A stretch of DNA of 64,000 nt from Meta bourneti (Eukaryota; Arthropoda; Arachnida; Araneae; Tetragnathidae), in assembly GCA_933210815.1 (NCBI GenBank), contig OW119922.1, positions 54,760,730 through 54,824,729 of the forward strand, written 5' to 3'. Of this stretch, positions 34,282 to 46,249 are shown in pieces; position 1 is the stretch's first letter, and each line of letters opens with the position of its first letter. Below the pieces are notes generated by a model, which saw nothing but the letters and a program-made list of their open reading frames with translations, did no database searches and was not told where the DNA came from. A program made the position numbers and the translations under genes.

Positions 34282-35930
34282 ATGTCATATTTTGGTAAAG
34301 CAAGAAAGGACGATATATGCCGTCTAGCAACGGAATTATATTTAGAAATTCCTTTAAACGCAACAATAACGAAATTGAAGACGATAGCGACGAAACACAA
34401 AGATTACGATGAGGAGTATACGAAAACACTTCTGGATACTATAATAAGTGAAAGAGTCGAAACAGAATTGCGTCAATTCGAAAAGGAAAAAGAATTGCGC
34501 CAATAAGAAAAAGAAAGAATTGCGCGAATTCGAATTAGAGAAATTGAAACTGCAAAATGCGACACCAATAGTTCGGGAAAATCGCATGACAGAATCAAAC
34601 ATTGCATGGGATAGATGAAAGGAACTATCGAAGATAATAAAAAGTTTTGAATCTAACTATATAAGTACATACTTAGCGCTGTTCGAGAGACAAGCGACGA
34701 ATATCAAAATCGAAAAAGAAGATTTCGTTTATTACCCTTGAGATAGCACAAATAATAACCCGCGAACCGGAGGAAAAATCGAACGATTACGAATACGTCA
34801 AAGAAATTTTACTTAAAAGATTTAAACTAACGTCTGAGCAATTTAAACAAAAATTGCTAAATCATAAAAAGGAAAGTACAGCCACTTGGCGAGATTTTGC
34901 GTTCGAGATAAGCCATTATTTTGAGGAATGGATAAGAGGACTCAAAATAACAAATTTTGACGAGCTCAAGGAACTAATCGTATCTGAGCAGATAAAACGT
35001 AGAGCGCCTTTCGAAATCAAAACACACTTCATAGATGATTGGCATCAATTAAAAAGCGCAGAAGTTGTAGTGAAAAAATTAGAGGAATACGAGAGCGCGA
35101 GGTTGCAATTAGGGAAGGGTGAGATGCGGAATGTAAATAAATTCAGAAAAAATGTTTCGCAAGACGGAACCCGATATAAAGGTGAATCGTCGAACTTTCG
35201 TGCTTACCAGGATAGTAGAAATGTTGATAATTATAACAAAACTGTTAGTTATAGTACAAATGTCAATAAGTATGGTAATAAGGTTGATTATGGGTAAAAT
35301 CCTAAGTATACGTTACACGCTTAGTGCGATTTTGAAAAAGTCGCCAACGCCGAAATGACGTTTTTACGATTGTCGCCAAGAATTGGCGTAGGCAAAAACA
35401 TAGAAAATCGTAACCTGAAAATGGCAAATACATAGACATACCATGAAAAAAAGCATATAAATCATAAATGAATAAGCATAACATGAAAAGACAAGCATTT
35501 ATGAATTTCAATTATTGAAAAATTATACAAATCATTAATCCGAATAACATATTTGCAAAAGAAAATGGGGTCCGAATAAAAAAATTTCAAGAATTTACAA
35601 ATCTCAAGCTCAACCGCAAAATCACACCATGAATTCCAAAATGCAAATGCAATAAAAAGCAATAACCCACCAAATCTACACTACAGATTGCAAACTTTTT
35701 CGCCCTCACAAATGTTGCCAATGTCGCCAAATCCACCGTGTAACGTATACTAGGATTAAGCCTTGATTATGATATACCAAGTAGAGATCCATATAGAGGT
35801 AATAAAATTAAATGTTATGCATGTGGAAATTATGGGCATAAGAGTAATGCGTATACATATAATTTTAAAGGTGAAAATGCGAATGTGAATAAAACTGTAA
35901 ATCAAATATATGTTGTAACGCCCAAAAAAT
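34282..35930 (+). pseudogene. gypsy gag, broken, with 470-bp insertion
   Basis: Begins at ATG 34,282 (MSYFGKARKDDICRLATELY). A lysine/glutamate-rich stretch is interrupted by a stop at 34,504. A SCAN-like capsid part follows at about 34,840-35,290 (STATWRDFAFEISHYFEEWI). The frame is then interrupted at 35,292 by an inserted inverted-repeat element. Beyond it the same frame resumes and contains a zinc knuckle CYACGNYGHKSNAYTY, whose last cysteine position is Tyr. Gag would package element RNA; this copy cannot make a full product. Confidence 0.8.
35293..35762. mobile_element. 470-bp MITE inside gag, 9-bp target duplication
   Basis: The left end GGTAAAATCCTAAGTATACG and the complement of the right end GGCTTAATCCTAGTATACGT form an inverted repeat of about 27 bp. 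TTGATTATG is exact on both sides (35,284-35,292 and 35,763-35,771). A 9-bp duplication with GG-starting ends fits Mutator-like (MULE) elements. No coding region. Removing it in thought leaves the gag frame continuous, so it is an insertion into a formerly open gene. Confidence 0.85.
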
Positions 35931-35939
35931 TGAAAAGTG

Positions 35940-37480
35940 TATTTATATTGAAAAATGTTATATTAGTGCTATAATAGACACTGGATCTGAAATAACCCTA
36001 ATTAATGAGAAATGTTATTATAAAATAGGATCTCCTATATTGAATGGTGGCAAGATATATTTAAATGGAATAAGTCAACACAGAATATGTACCGATGGGT
36101 TTTTCCGTTCAGAAATTATTGATAATATTTCTTTATGTTCTGATGTGCATGTCGTTAAAAATTTACAATTTGAAGCAATAATAGGTATGGACATATTATC
36201 AAGGGTAAAGTTTGCATTTTCTGAGGGAACATTAAACGTTACCGACACGGACATAAAAGAACCATCTCGATTTGATGCAATTGGCGATATTGGGAATGAA
36301 ATAAAAAACAAAGCGTCAGCAATTCCAGGCGTTACTATAAATAACGGGGAAAGAGTACGCGTGAGTTCCCCTCCACTCCCCCACATCAACTTTCAAGTAA
36401 CAGAGGCGAAAGAAAATGACTCATCAGCAGATGCCTTTGTATACACTTTAGGCGACATAGAGTTGGATATGTCTAGCGAAGAGATAGATTTCTCCCACGT
36501 ACTTAATACTTGTTTACGGGAAAGGATATGTCAAATAGTAGTTAATTACATACCTCAGCAAATAACAAACACTGATGTGAAAATGAAAATATTTCTAACG
36601 GACGAAATTCCAGATAGTCAGCGGGCCCGGCGGTTGTCGATTACTGAACAATTTATTGTTGAAAAACAAATCCAAGAGTCGTTAGAAAAGGGAATAATTA
36701 AAGACAGCAGTTCTGAATACTCTGCTCCTATAGTGCTTTGCAAGAAAAAAGATGGGAAGCACAGACTTTGTGTAGACTTCCGAAAACCTAACAAAAAATT
36801 AATTAAGGACCGCTTCCCTTTACCGCTAATCGAAGACGTGTTAGACAAACTAGAGGACTCGCAAGTCTTCACTACATTAGACTTAAAAAACGGCTTTTTT
36901 CACGTCGATATAGAAAAGGAGAGTACACCTCTTTTGTTACCCACGAGGGACAGTATGAGTTTTTAAAAACACCTTTTGGATTGTCAACCAGTGCAAGCGT
37001 ATTTTAGAGATATATTTTTCATGTTTTTAAAGAATTTTTAAAAGATAAAACTGTTATTATTTATGTAGGTGATATTATCATACCGGCCATGAATGAGGAA
37101 GAGGGTTTAGAAAAATTACGTGTTTTAAACACCGCGTCAAAATACGGCTTAGAACAACTTAAAAAAATGCCAGTTTCTAAAACGAAAGATAGAATTCTTG
37201 GGATACGTAGTTGAGAAAAAGGAACTATAAAACCTTCACCATTAAAAACTGCAGCCGTGCGGAACTTCCCACAACCCAAAAATGCCAAACAAATACAGAG
37301 TTTTCTGGGGGTAGATCGGTTATTTTCGAAAATTTGTTCGAGATTATGCCAAGATAGCGAAGCCCCTCAGTGATCTGCTTCGTGATAATAGGGAATTCCA
37401 TTTCGGATCGAATCAGAAAACTGCATTTGAAGAATTGAAGCAAGCCTTGACTTGGCGAACCAGTTCTGCATATTTTTAGA
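35940..37480 (+). pseudogene. gypsy protease and reverse transcriptase, catalytic residue lost
   Basis: Protease motif IIDTGSEITLI (35,968-36,000), then a long open stretch at 36,040-36,966. RT landmarks: DEIPDSQRARRLSITEQF, GIIKDSSSEYSAPIVLCKKK, LCVDFRK and FTTLDLKNGFFHVDI. A frameshift near 36,930 follows, then the TPFGLSTSASVF block and a stop (near 37,006). At 37,062-37,073 the polymerase motif reads YVGD instead of YVDD, so one of the two metal-binding aspartates is lost. The region downstream (SKTKDRILG, AKQIQSFLG) shows further frameshifts. This RT cannot be active. Confidence 0.9.
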
Positions 37481-38025
37481 CAAGGACCGTCACTGGAACT
37501 ACATTGCGATGCAAGCTCACACGGATTCTGAGTAGTACTGTTTCAACAGGCCGATGACGGGAAGATGTATCCAATCCAATACATGAGCAAGAAGACAACA
37601 GTACATGAAAAATACGGTAGTTACGAACTAGAAATTCTAGCCGTGATCAAAGCTTTGAGAAAATTCCGGAATTACTTACTCGGAACAAAATTTAAAATAA
37701 TGACCGATTGCTCAGCCTTTCAACAAACCATGAGCAAGAAAGACTTAACTCCTAAGATAACGAGATGGGCGTTGATCATGGAAGAATTCGAGTATGAGAT
37801 AATTCATCGATCAAGTGCACAGATGAAACATGCTGATGCCTTGAGCCGAAACGTCGCCGTAATTATACCTCAACCTACGGGTAATGAAATAACATGCAAA
37901 TTAGCAGCAGCTCAACAACAGGATGAACATATTCGAGTCATAAAAGAATTACTTGTAAAGGGAGAGAAGAAAGACTATTTGATAAAAACGATATATTATA
38001 TCGATATGAAAATGGAAGTGAACTG
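37480..38025 (+). pseudogene. gypsy RNase H and linker
   Basis: IQYMSKKTTVHEKYGSYELE, AVIKALRKFRNYLLGTKFKI and MTDCSAF, then RWALIMEEFEYEIIHRSS and MKHADALSRN, the standard gypsy RNase H end. Open from 37,565. The upstream third (37,480-37,560) is in other frames. A frameshift near 38,025 separates it from integrase. Confidence 0.88.
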
Positions 38026-39057
38026 CCTGTCATCCCAGAGAAGATGCAATCAGAGAACTTCATCAAAAGGGACATTTTGCCTTGGCGAAGACCGAGGAGT
38101 TAGTGAAAAGAGATTTTTCCATTCCAGGACTCAGGAAAAAGGTGGAAAACGTTATCATGAACTGTGTTAAGTGTATCCTGGCGAATAGGAAACGCGGCAA
38201 GCAAGAAGGTCATTTGAACCCAATACCTAAAGGGAGTATACCGCTCAGTACGTACCACATTGATTTTTTGGGACCACTTGCAACAACAAATAAAAGCTAT
38301 CAACACATCTTTGCAGTGATAGACGCCTTCACGAAATTTACTTGGCTCTATCCGGTGAAATCAACTTCTTCACATGATGGGCTAGAAAAACTAGAATTAC
38401 AATCACACATTTTTGGAAATCCATCGAGAATCATTTCAGATCGAGGCACCGCGTTCACATCCAAAGAATTCGAAAGCTACTGCGAAGAAAGAAGTATTGA
38501 ACATTTCAAAATCACTACGGGAGTACCTCGAGGGAATGGACAGATAGAAAGAATATTTGAAACAGTGATACCTGTATTTTCTAAATTAGCGATAAACGAA
38601 ACGGAAAAGTGGTATAAGCATGTCAATTCAGTTCATAGAATTTTGAACAGCACCATGAGTAAAAGTACCAAAATAACACCATTTGAATTACTAACGGGGG
38701 TACAAATGAAGAATACGGAAGATCTGAAGATCAGAGAAATGCTGGAGGAAGAATATGAAGATTTCATAAGAAACCGAGAAGGACAGGAAAGAAGCCAAGG
38801 AGCAAATTCTGAGGATGCAAGAAGAAAACCGACAGCAGTATAATCCGAAGCGGAAACCCGCAAGAACATACGTAGAAGGAGAACTGGTAGCAATCCAGAG
38901 GACACAATATGGATCAGGACTCAAGCTGAGACCAAAATATTTGGGTCCATACAAAATTATCAAAGCGAAACCCCACGAGCGTTATGAGGTGAGGAAAGTT
39001 GGCATTCACGAAGGACCTATCAACACGTCCACTGCGGCAGAACACGTGTGTGTGTGA
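38026..39057 (+). pseudogene. gypsy integrase with GPY domain
   Basis: A zinc-binding N-terminal region (H-x3-H near 38,065, C-x2-C in MNCVKCI) precedes the catalytic core. The acidic residues are in HIDFLGPL, IISDRGTAFTS and RGNGQIERIFE; the last two are 35 residues apart (DD35E), all present. After a frameshift near 38,830 the C-terminal part continues with LRPKYLGPYKIIKAKP, the GPY/F module typical of Ty3/gypsy. Stop at 39,055. Integrase is the best kept part of the element. Confidence 0.9.
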
Positions 39058-39258
39058 AACCGTGGACTAATTAACTTAAAAAAAGCAACTTCAAAGAATA
39101 TTGAGAAAGGGAAATTAATGTGGAGTCACGAGAGAAAAATGTTTATGTTCAGCGGTACTCAAAAGAAAAATTGATACTTTTTTTTTATTTTTCAGATCTC
39201 GATAGACGCCTGTATAAGAACGGTGATGTTCGGGTCGTACATCGTCAAGATGGACAAG

Positions 39259-39637
39259 TGTCAAGACTGAATCGTTGAATCGTTTCCCCTCCCCACCTAC
39301 CACCGAAAGGCGATGGACCTCTTTACTTGAGGCGGCGGAGGACGCAAACGCTGAAGGGAGTGAAGAGGCTTGATCCAGCCGGCGGCGGAGAGTCTTCAGT
39401 TCGCAGCGAGAGTGAAATGGCGCAGGACCTGTGTGGCTGATCGTGCATCTTAAGACCGGGAGACCTTAGTGGCTCCATATTAATCCTCTGTGGATAAAAA
39501 TTGTTACTTCTTCTGAATGTGGACTCCTCCTGAACATCAATGCTAAATTAAATATTTTCGTAATAAATGTTCTGTGTTAGTAAAAAGTAGAACTCTTCCT
39601 GTCAATCAACTGTTCCTGTTCTATCCAACTTCTGACA
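39259..39637 (+). repeat. 3' LTR of the gypsy element
   Basis: Same ends as the 5' LTR. It has an 8-bp tandem duplication near its start (GAATCGTTGAATCGTTTCCC) that the 5' LTR lacks. Confidence 0.95.
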
Positions 39638-39641
39638 TATA

Positions 39642-40283
39642 TTAAATTGAAAATTGAAGTTAGCAAAGAAATGACTAATATTTCCAAATAAACAAACATC
39701 AAAATAAAAATTAATTTTTAATATTAACATAAAACATATTTTGTTTGTTGAATTAATAAAAAATACAACAATTTCTGTCCCCAAATATATCTCACACAGC
39801 TATTACAACATTTTAAGGTGTCCAAATTCAAAGCTAATGTCCATTTCAAGTCAACCTAATGTCTGTCCACATTCAAGCCATACATTTGTTTTTCGAAATT
39901 GAAGTACAATTAAAAGGATTGCTGAACACACGATTTTACCTTTTGGTAACATGGAATCTAGCACATAAGTAGTAATAGATTTTTGTTAAATAGTAGCACG
40001 ATGATAATTGAAAATTGAATTTATGTTGATAATTGAAATGGATGTGTTAGACGTTAAAACTATCAGATATTAGGAAATAAATAGGTTAAAATAGATTGAT
40101 AATATTAAATATTAACAATGATTCAAATAAATTTTAAACAGCATGGATGATATACAGATACTATAAATAGATGAATGTTTTACACTATGTATATTAACTA
40201 AGAATTCTTGAAACATGTTCCATAAACCGATATGTATTTTTTCCTTGCAAAAAGAATATAAATTTCCAAAGTATTTAGGATTT
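39642..40283. other. no assignable feature
   Basis: AT-rich sequence without recognised elements. Confidence 0.4.
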
Positions 40284-41073
40284 AGTAAAGTTAAATGTAA
40301 AATATATTTCATAATTTTAAGTTACTCAAAGATGGACACTTTATGAATATACTTTTTGTTTCTAGAATTCATTTTTCAGTAGAGCACTAATAAACATTTT
40401 TTCATCACGAAGAAAAGAGAAAGGTTTTTATTTTAATAAATCTACCACCTATTTTTAGATATTTATGAGCTTTACACTAGAACGTATTTTTACTTTTCTT
40501 ATGCATTTCAGAACCTGTTCATGCTCAAAATTTCACCAGCTGCTTTTTAAAGGACCACTATTTGTGTTTTCTGGCTTGTCCCCTTCGAGTTTCCTGCCAG
40601 ATTTTCATGTTAGTAATTCGCAGGAAAACAAAACAACTTAGAGAGCAGAAATACCCACATTTTCCCAAAGCGGCGATTTACTTCCTTTAGAGAGCAGTAA
40701 AACGGCGAGGCCGAATTGAATATTCTATACCTAGGTTGAAATAATTTTTCTGTTTAGGGATAGAGTATAAAATTTTCTTGCACTGCAAGATTTTATTTCA
40801 GGTAGAAATTTAGAAGAGAAAAGAAAGTGCAAAGAATGAAAGGAAACTCGGAATTCTTTATGCATCTTTATTTATATGGAGAAGTGCATGTGCTGTCTGC
40901 AGTTTTTTAAATTGACTGACTTGAAAGCTAGTCTTAAATAGCCAGATTGTTTATAAGATATAGAGTGTTATTTATAGAGTTACTTTATTTTGCTGTTATT
41001 ATATTTAATTTTTTGTATCGAGATGTACCATATCGACAGTATTTTCTTTTTGAACAGAAGCCGAATGTTTAGG

Positions 41074-41370
41074 TAGGTAGGTAATTGATCCACTGGAGCA
41101 ACATGATGGGCTATTGGTGATGGTCCAAGATCAATCGCGAAGTGCAAAATTCGTTGACAATATCTTGTAATTTTGAACAACGGTCAGATGACGAGGTCAA
41201 CAACTGAGCTGGCACCCCACTCTCCAAACTTCCACAACTCGCCAGCCTGAGGACTCAGACTACTACAGATTTAATGTACACCAGCCCCCATGCATACGAC
41301 GGTCTTTGGCCGGACCAAGTTTCGAACCTTCCTGTTGCCATGCTGCGACTCTACCAACTGGGCTACTTAG
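41074..41370 (-). repeat. SINE B copy
   Basis: Minus orientation, from GGTAGGTAATTGATCCACTG to the head complement ACTCTACCAACTGGGCTACT. Preceded by CCGAATGTTTAGGTA, which recurs at 41,807-41,821 after the next SINE. Confidence 0.85.
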
Positions 41371-41504
41371 CTCCTAAGACTAGTGGGAACCGTGGTAGTG
41401 AAGAATAACAAGTCCAACTTCACCAAAGCCTTCGGATTTTAGTTATACGCTGTTCTTTAAGACCTTACAAGTGGAGAAAACATATTATGGATTATTCGAA
41501 AAGA

Positions 41505-41806
41505 AAGGGCGCACACAATGGGCTATTGGCGACGGTCCGGGATCAATCCCGAAGGTAAAAATACCAGGACAACACCTCATAAATTCGAACCACGGGTCGG
41601 AATGACGAGGTCAACACCTTATCTAGCATCCTAGTCTTCAAACTTTCACACTATGCCAAGGAAAGGACATTTGAGGCCACGACAAATTTAACGTTCACCA
41701 GCCCATACATATACGATAGTCTTTTTCTGGATTGAGGTTTGAACTCGCAACCCTCCGGTTTCTTCCAACCGCGACTCTACCAACTGGGTTACTGCCGCGC
41801 TGACTC
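41505..41806 (-). repeat. SINE B copy
   Basis: Minus orientation, GGGCTATTGGCGACGGTCCG to TACCAACTGGGTTACTGCCG. The outermost 3' end (GGTAGGTAG) is missing. Confidence 0.85.
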
Positions 41807-42351
41807 CGAATGTTTAGGTACAGTAAAGTTAAAAGTAAAATTTGTTTCATAAATTTAAGTTACTAAAAGGTGGACTATATGACCTCTTATATACATTTCA
41901 GAACGGTTTCAAGGAAAGATGTCATCTTTACTGCCAAAACTAGAATAGGCCATATTGTCACTCAGGCCTATTTGCACAGATTCCACCTTTCTGATTTAGA
42001 TTAAAGTCTTGCTTGCCTGCAGAACTGAGAGACCTTAAAGCACATTTTGTTCTTCTGTACTGGACAGAACTTTTTTTGGGGAAATTTTGACATATATAGT
42101 CCATAGTTCCTGTTTTTATCGATCATTTTTATGTATGTTGCGTTTCTTGTTCATAAAAGATATCGTAATGTTTACGCCGATGGTTGAGATTTAGTCCATT
42201 TTTTATTTGGATACTCAACTATTTTGCTTTATCAACCGTTCACGCATTTACATGTGTGTAGCTTTCTTTAAAAAGTACTATATTTTAAGTATTATATTTT
42301 CCACACATATTCGTTATAAGAACGTAAAATCTTTTTCGCTTGTCGTCCATT

Positions 42352-42425
42352 GTAATGGTAGCCAAGAGGTCAGAATTCAGACGTGGTTCTATAGGACTTG
42401 GGTTGAATCCGAGTTCGGACAGTGC
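42352..42425 (+). repeat. tRNA-like sequence
   Basis: TGGTAGCCAAGAGGTC (A-box-like) and GGGTTGAATCCGAGTTC (B-box-like) are about 45 bases apart, a tRNA-like spacing. No convincing acceptor stem. Probably a SINE head of a third type. Confidence 0.35.
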
Positions 42426-42545
42426 AGTGGTCTTGTAAAATTGGTTAAAATTTTTTTAAGGACTTACAGTAAATATTAAGACTTTTTAAGGGATATTAAA
42501 AACTAAAATAAAAAACAGGTTTCTTAAAGGCTTTTTACGACTCAT

Positions 42546-42845
42546 GGGTAGGTAGTTGGAACCACCTCCCTATCTTCCCACAACGGGTTATTGGCGACGA
42601 TTCAGAATCAATCTCGAAGGGAAAGATCCGAGGATAATACCCCGTAATTTTGAACCACGATCAGGTGGCGAGATCAACACCTGAGCAGGTACCCCACGCT
42701 CCGAATTTCCAAACCAATATGAGGACACTTGAGGCTAAGGCAGATTTAACGTGCAACTGTCCCCATGTACACGATGATCTTTGGTTGGATTGAGTTTCGA
42801 ACTCACACCCCTCCGTTTGCCAAGCTGCGACTCTGCCAACCAGGC
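42546..42845 (-). repeat. SINE B copy
   Basis: Minus orientation, GGTAGGTAGTTGGAACC to the head complement CTCTGCCAACCAGGCTAGCT. This is the partner of the 41.07-kb copy in the tandem duplication. Confidence 0.85.
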
Positions 42846-45745
42846 TAGCTCGATCTCTAAGACTTGTGGGAATCGTGGCAATGAAGAAGGATGAGTACAA
42901 CTTAAAGTGGTTAACCAAACTCGTCGTTAACTTCCCTAGAGTTTCCGACTATTAATTATACGCTGTCCTTTAAAACCTTATAAATGCAGAAAACATATAT
43001 CATGACTTATTTGAAAAAAAATGATTAATCTTTTCGTTAAAGTAATCCATTCTCACCTTTAATGTCATTTTAACGTTTGGTCACCCTGTACAAATAAATG
43101 GCGGACATGTACGGTTAAACGGATGGTTGAAGATCCTTCATTTTTCGTGAGTCAGTGAGTGTTGACTAAGTGCACTGAGAATTTAAAATGAATAAACGGG
43201 TAAATAAAATAGACGGGTACCAAACGCTAGCACGTTCTTCAGCCAAAAGTGGAAACTATATTATCTCAATTTGAGATGCCGGACTTTCTTGTTAGATGTA
43301 ATCAAATTATGACCTGAAAAAAGAATCAACAGGATTAAGTAATGCACTTTAATGTTCGCCGATGGAGGCGAAAAACGTAATGACCTTTTCAAAAAGTCGT
43401 GTTTTTCCGGGGCTTAAAATGTTGCAAAGAGCTTCGTAAAAGCGTGTTCAGGCTGCAAAGGGGCTTTAAAGAGCAATTCTTAGGAGCCCTAGCCGCTAGC
43501 TCGAGGGTACAGGATAGTCCATACAATTTATGGTATTTGAGTTCCAATCTATAATTAAAATAGAGAGTGAGTTGAAGAAAAACTTGTCTTAATGTCTTAG
43601 AAGTTTGATAACTGAGGAAGTGCTCCAGAGCATGTGCTGTTGGTTCAAAGTACCAAATCAAATTAAATATTTGAAAAGATAACACAGCTGATAATCTAAT
43701 ATATTGTTTCAAAACTCTTACCTGAACTCTTAGCGTAGTCCGATTTCTTACAATAAGCGTTCATTTCTATTTGAATAAAATTTTAATAATTGTTTTACTC
43801 TAAAAACATTTAAAAATTTATATTAGAAAAGCATGAAATGATCGTTCGGATATCTGATAGTGAAATTATGATTAGAGTTTTTATTTTAATTCGTTGACTT
43901 TCTTATAAGTTAGTACCATTTGAGGTTTTACAAAAATTAGTAATAAAATTCAACACATCTAGTATTGCATTTTGTTTAATAGTTTAATCTTATATCGACT
44001 TCAAGTGAAACACATTTAATAAAAAATAATTATGAGAAAACGAAAGGGAAATAATTGAAATTTTCAAGCGATTGTAATTTTATCATTTCTACAATTATTT
44101 ATTACACTTTGTATTTACTCGATTTATCAATTATTTAAGAAGAGTACATTTATTATTATGTACAGCAACTTATTAATTAAATTGTATTAAATAATGCAAA
44201 TTTATATAAGCGCTTCTCAAGTGTGTTATCTAAGTTTGTGTATCAAGACGAAAATCTAACCTTCGTGCAAGTTACTTAGTAAATTTCACCAATTTAAAGA
44301 TCACCTCATTCTGTTCTAAAAAAAACCCCTGAAAGTCTCAAGTTTGGAAATGTTGATAGAGTGTTTCACATGTAAACCAAAGATATGTTGAAAAAGTTAT
44401 TCTTGATCCAACGAGTAATAATCGATTAGTATGTTTTAAAATTTCGAATTCATGACAGAATTTTAGAGCATCTTTAGAAAATCAAGTATCTTATTTTTGA
44501 AATAATAAATTCTTACATGTTGCATCAAGCAAACTTTCTGATTCCAGGGTTACCTTCTATAATATTTAAATTAATGAGATCATTCACTGCGGAGGACATT
44601 ATTGATCAATAAAATTAAATAATGGTTAATTTTTCTAGTATCATAAATCACTCAACTTTGGTAAGTACTAAATGTTTAGAAAGAATCCATGTAACCTTAA
44701 GACAGCGAACAATCAATTTTGCCATTTGGGGGTGGAATAAAACTCAGATAATGAAATGAACTATTTTCATGGATCTAATGTTTACAGTTCTCAGCTTTTC
44801 AACATGCACAAGTTATTTAAGTTTCTAATTCTGTGCATTCAATAAATTCCAATGCTTGTCTTATATATTTCCACAAATCTAACATAATTTTTTTTTACAT
44901 TGCACATATCCTTTATAGTCTTGGAAGCTTTTATAAAGTCTAAATATTTCTTAAGTTTTAGATTAAGTTTGAACGTAAATTCAAAGGATTAATATTTGAA
45001 ACATCAGCTGTTGTAATTTTTTGAAAATACCCTTGAATAAAAAGTTTACCAGTCAATTCATAAAGGTGATTAAAGTAAAGAATATACTAATTTATAAACC
45101 ACTTTAAACTTCTGTTTTACTTATTTTATAACTTACTGTTTCAGGTACGTTTTTATTGCTTAGGTTGGATTTTTGCATATTTTTTCGATGTATTAAACAC
45201 ACCACCAGGATAGTTGATGTTCCCCAATTTCACATAAGTCTAACTCTATGAAACATCTCTATACTATTGTAGTAATGAAATAAATTTTGTTCATGAATTT
45301 TAATTATTACATAATTTCTTTGTTAAATTTAAATTTGTTAAATATGCAAAAATTTGGATAACAAACACCGATTATTTCACAAACATTTCTGATCAAAACA
45401 ATTCGTAAACACTTTTATTCTAATGAGCCTAAATAACATGTTTTACTACATATTTTACAATGAGCAGTTATAAAAACATTTAAAAATTCCTTAGTTTACT
45501 TAATTTTGTTATGTATGTGAAAAAAGTAATAAAAGACAAATTAAAAATTTAGCATATAATATCTTTTAATTGATAACTATTTTAGCTCACAACATTAGAT
45601 ATTTAAAAAAATTCTAAATATTTGTTTTGACATAAAGTAAATGAATTAAGTGATTGCAATTTATTAACCAATTTCTGATGTAAAAATTTCATTATATTAT
45701 TTTATACACTGAAAAATCTGAGATTAAATTTATTTTACTATTTAT

Positions 45746-45800
45746 TGCTTTTACATGTTTATTGAGAGCATCAACATTGTTTATTAAACATGTAAAAGCA
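45746..45800. repeat. perfect 16-bp hairpin, 23-base loop
   Basis: TGCTTTTACATGTTTA (45,746-45,761) and its exact complement (45,785-45,800). Confidence 0.85.
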
Positions 45801-46059
45801 GTATTCTATTTCAGCAGTCTTATTGCATAGGAATGCCTAATTGTGTGTACATTAATTTAATTCAATCATTGCATATCTCTGAGCTTTGGTTTTAATTTGA
45901 GCAGCTTGGTTAAATAAATTTAATTTTCAATGAGAATTTTGACGCGGAACTACATCTTTTTCCTCATTATGGAAATTTTGCATCACGAAAAAGTGCAATC
46001 CACTCTCGCCGCTAGAGAGAACCGAGCATCAAACAAAACATAAATGACCTCTGCCAGTT

Positions 46060-46249
46060 GAGACAGAGCAAGCAATGTCGTGAAAATGTTCCACATTTGG
46101 CTCTTTATAAATTTCCGCTCGGTACCTTTAGATGTAACCAAGTTTGACGTGCCCTTCGATGTCGACATCATTGTGAAACAGCTGCTTTGCCTTCTGGATG
46201 ACCATAATGCGTTCAAAGGGAGAAAAAGAAGCACTTGGCACTTATCATA
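46060..46249 (+). pseudogene. coding-like fragment, possibly host-derived, unassigned
   Basis: The plus strand reads KMFHIWLFINFRSVPLDVTK, then the FDVPFDVDIIVKQLLCLLDD block, HNAFKGRKR and a stop at 46,247-46,249. Codons are GC-richer than the surroundings and the residue mix looks like a folded helical protein. A TGA lies in frame just upstream, and no GT donor follows at a suitable place. It is therefore more likely a decayed fragment than a working exon. I do not recognise the family. Confidence 0.3.

Larger units (their letters stand above)
33794..39637 (+). mobile_element. complete Ty3/gypsy retrotransposon, 5,844 bp
   Basis: Two 379-bp LTRs (33,794-34,172 and 39,259-39,637) enclose gag, protease, RT, RNase H and integrase in Ty3/gypsy order. 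The flanks are TATA on both sides (33,790-33,793 and 39,638-39,641), a 4-bp target duplication. The LTRs differ by 6 substitutions plus two 8-bp local duplications, about 1.6 percent. No env is seen between integrase and the 3' LTR. No clear polypurine tract lies right at the 3' LTR. Coding is broken in many places and a 470-bp element sits in gag. Confidence 0.93.
40284..43020 (+). repeat. old tandem duplication, offset about 1.5 kb
   Basis: The block at 40,284-40,350 (AGTAAAGTTAAATGTAAAAT) matches 41,822-41,890. The block at 41,371-41,505 (CCTAAGACTAGTGGGAACCG, ATACGCTGTTCTTTAAGACC) matches 42,854-43,015. The SINE B beside each second block also corresponds. Offsets are 1,538 and 1,483 bp. 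Identity looks like 75-80 percent, so the event is old. The stretch between the blocks has diverged beyond easy recognition. Confidence 0.7.

Noticed and set aside
39058..39258. Space for an env gene between integrase and the 3' LTR.
   Set aside because: Only 200 bp with no open frame; this element has no env.
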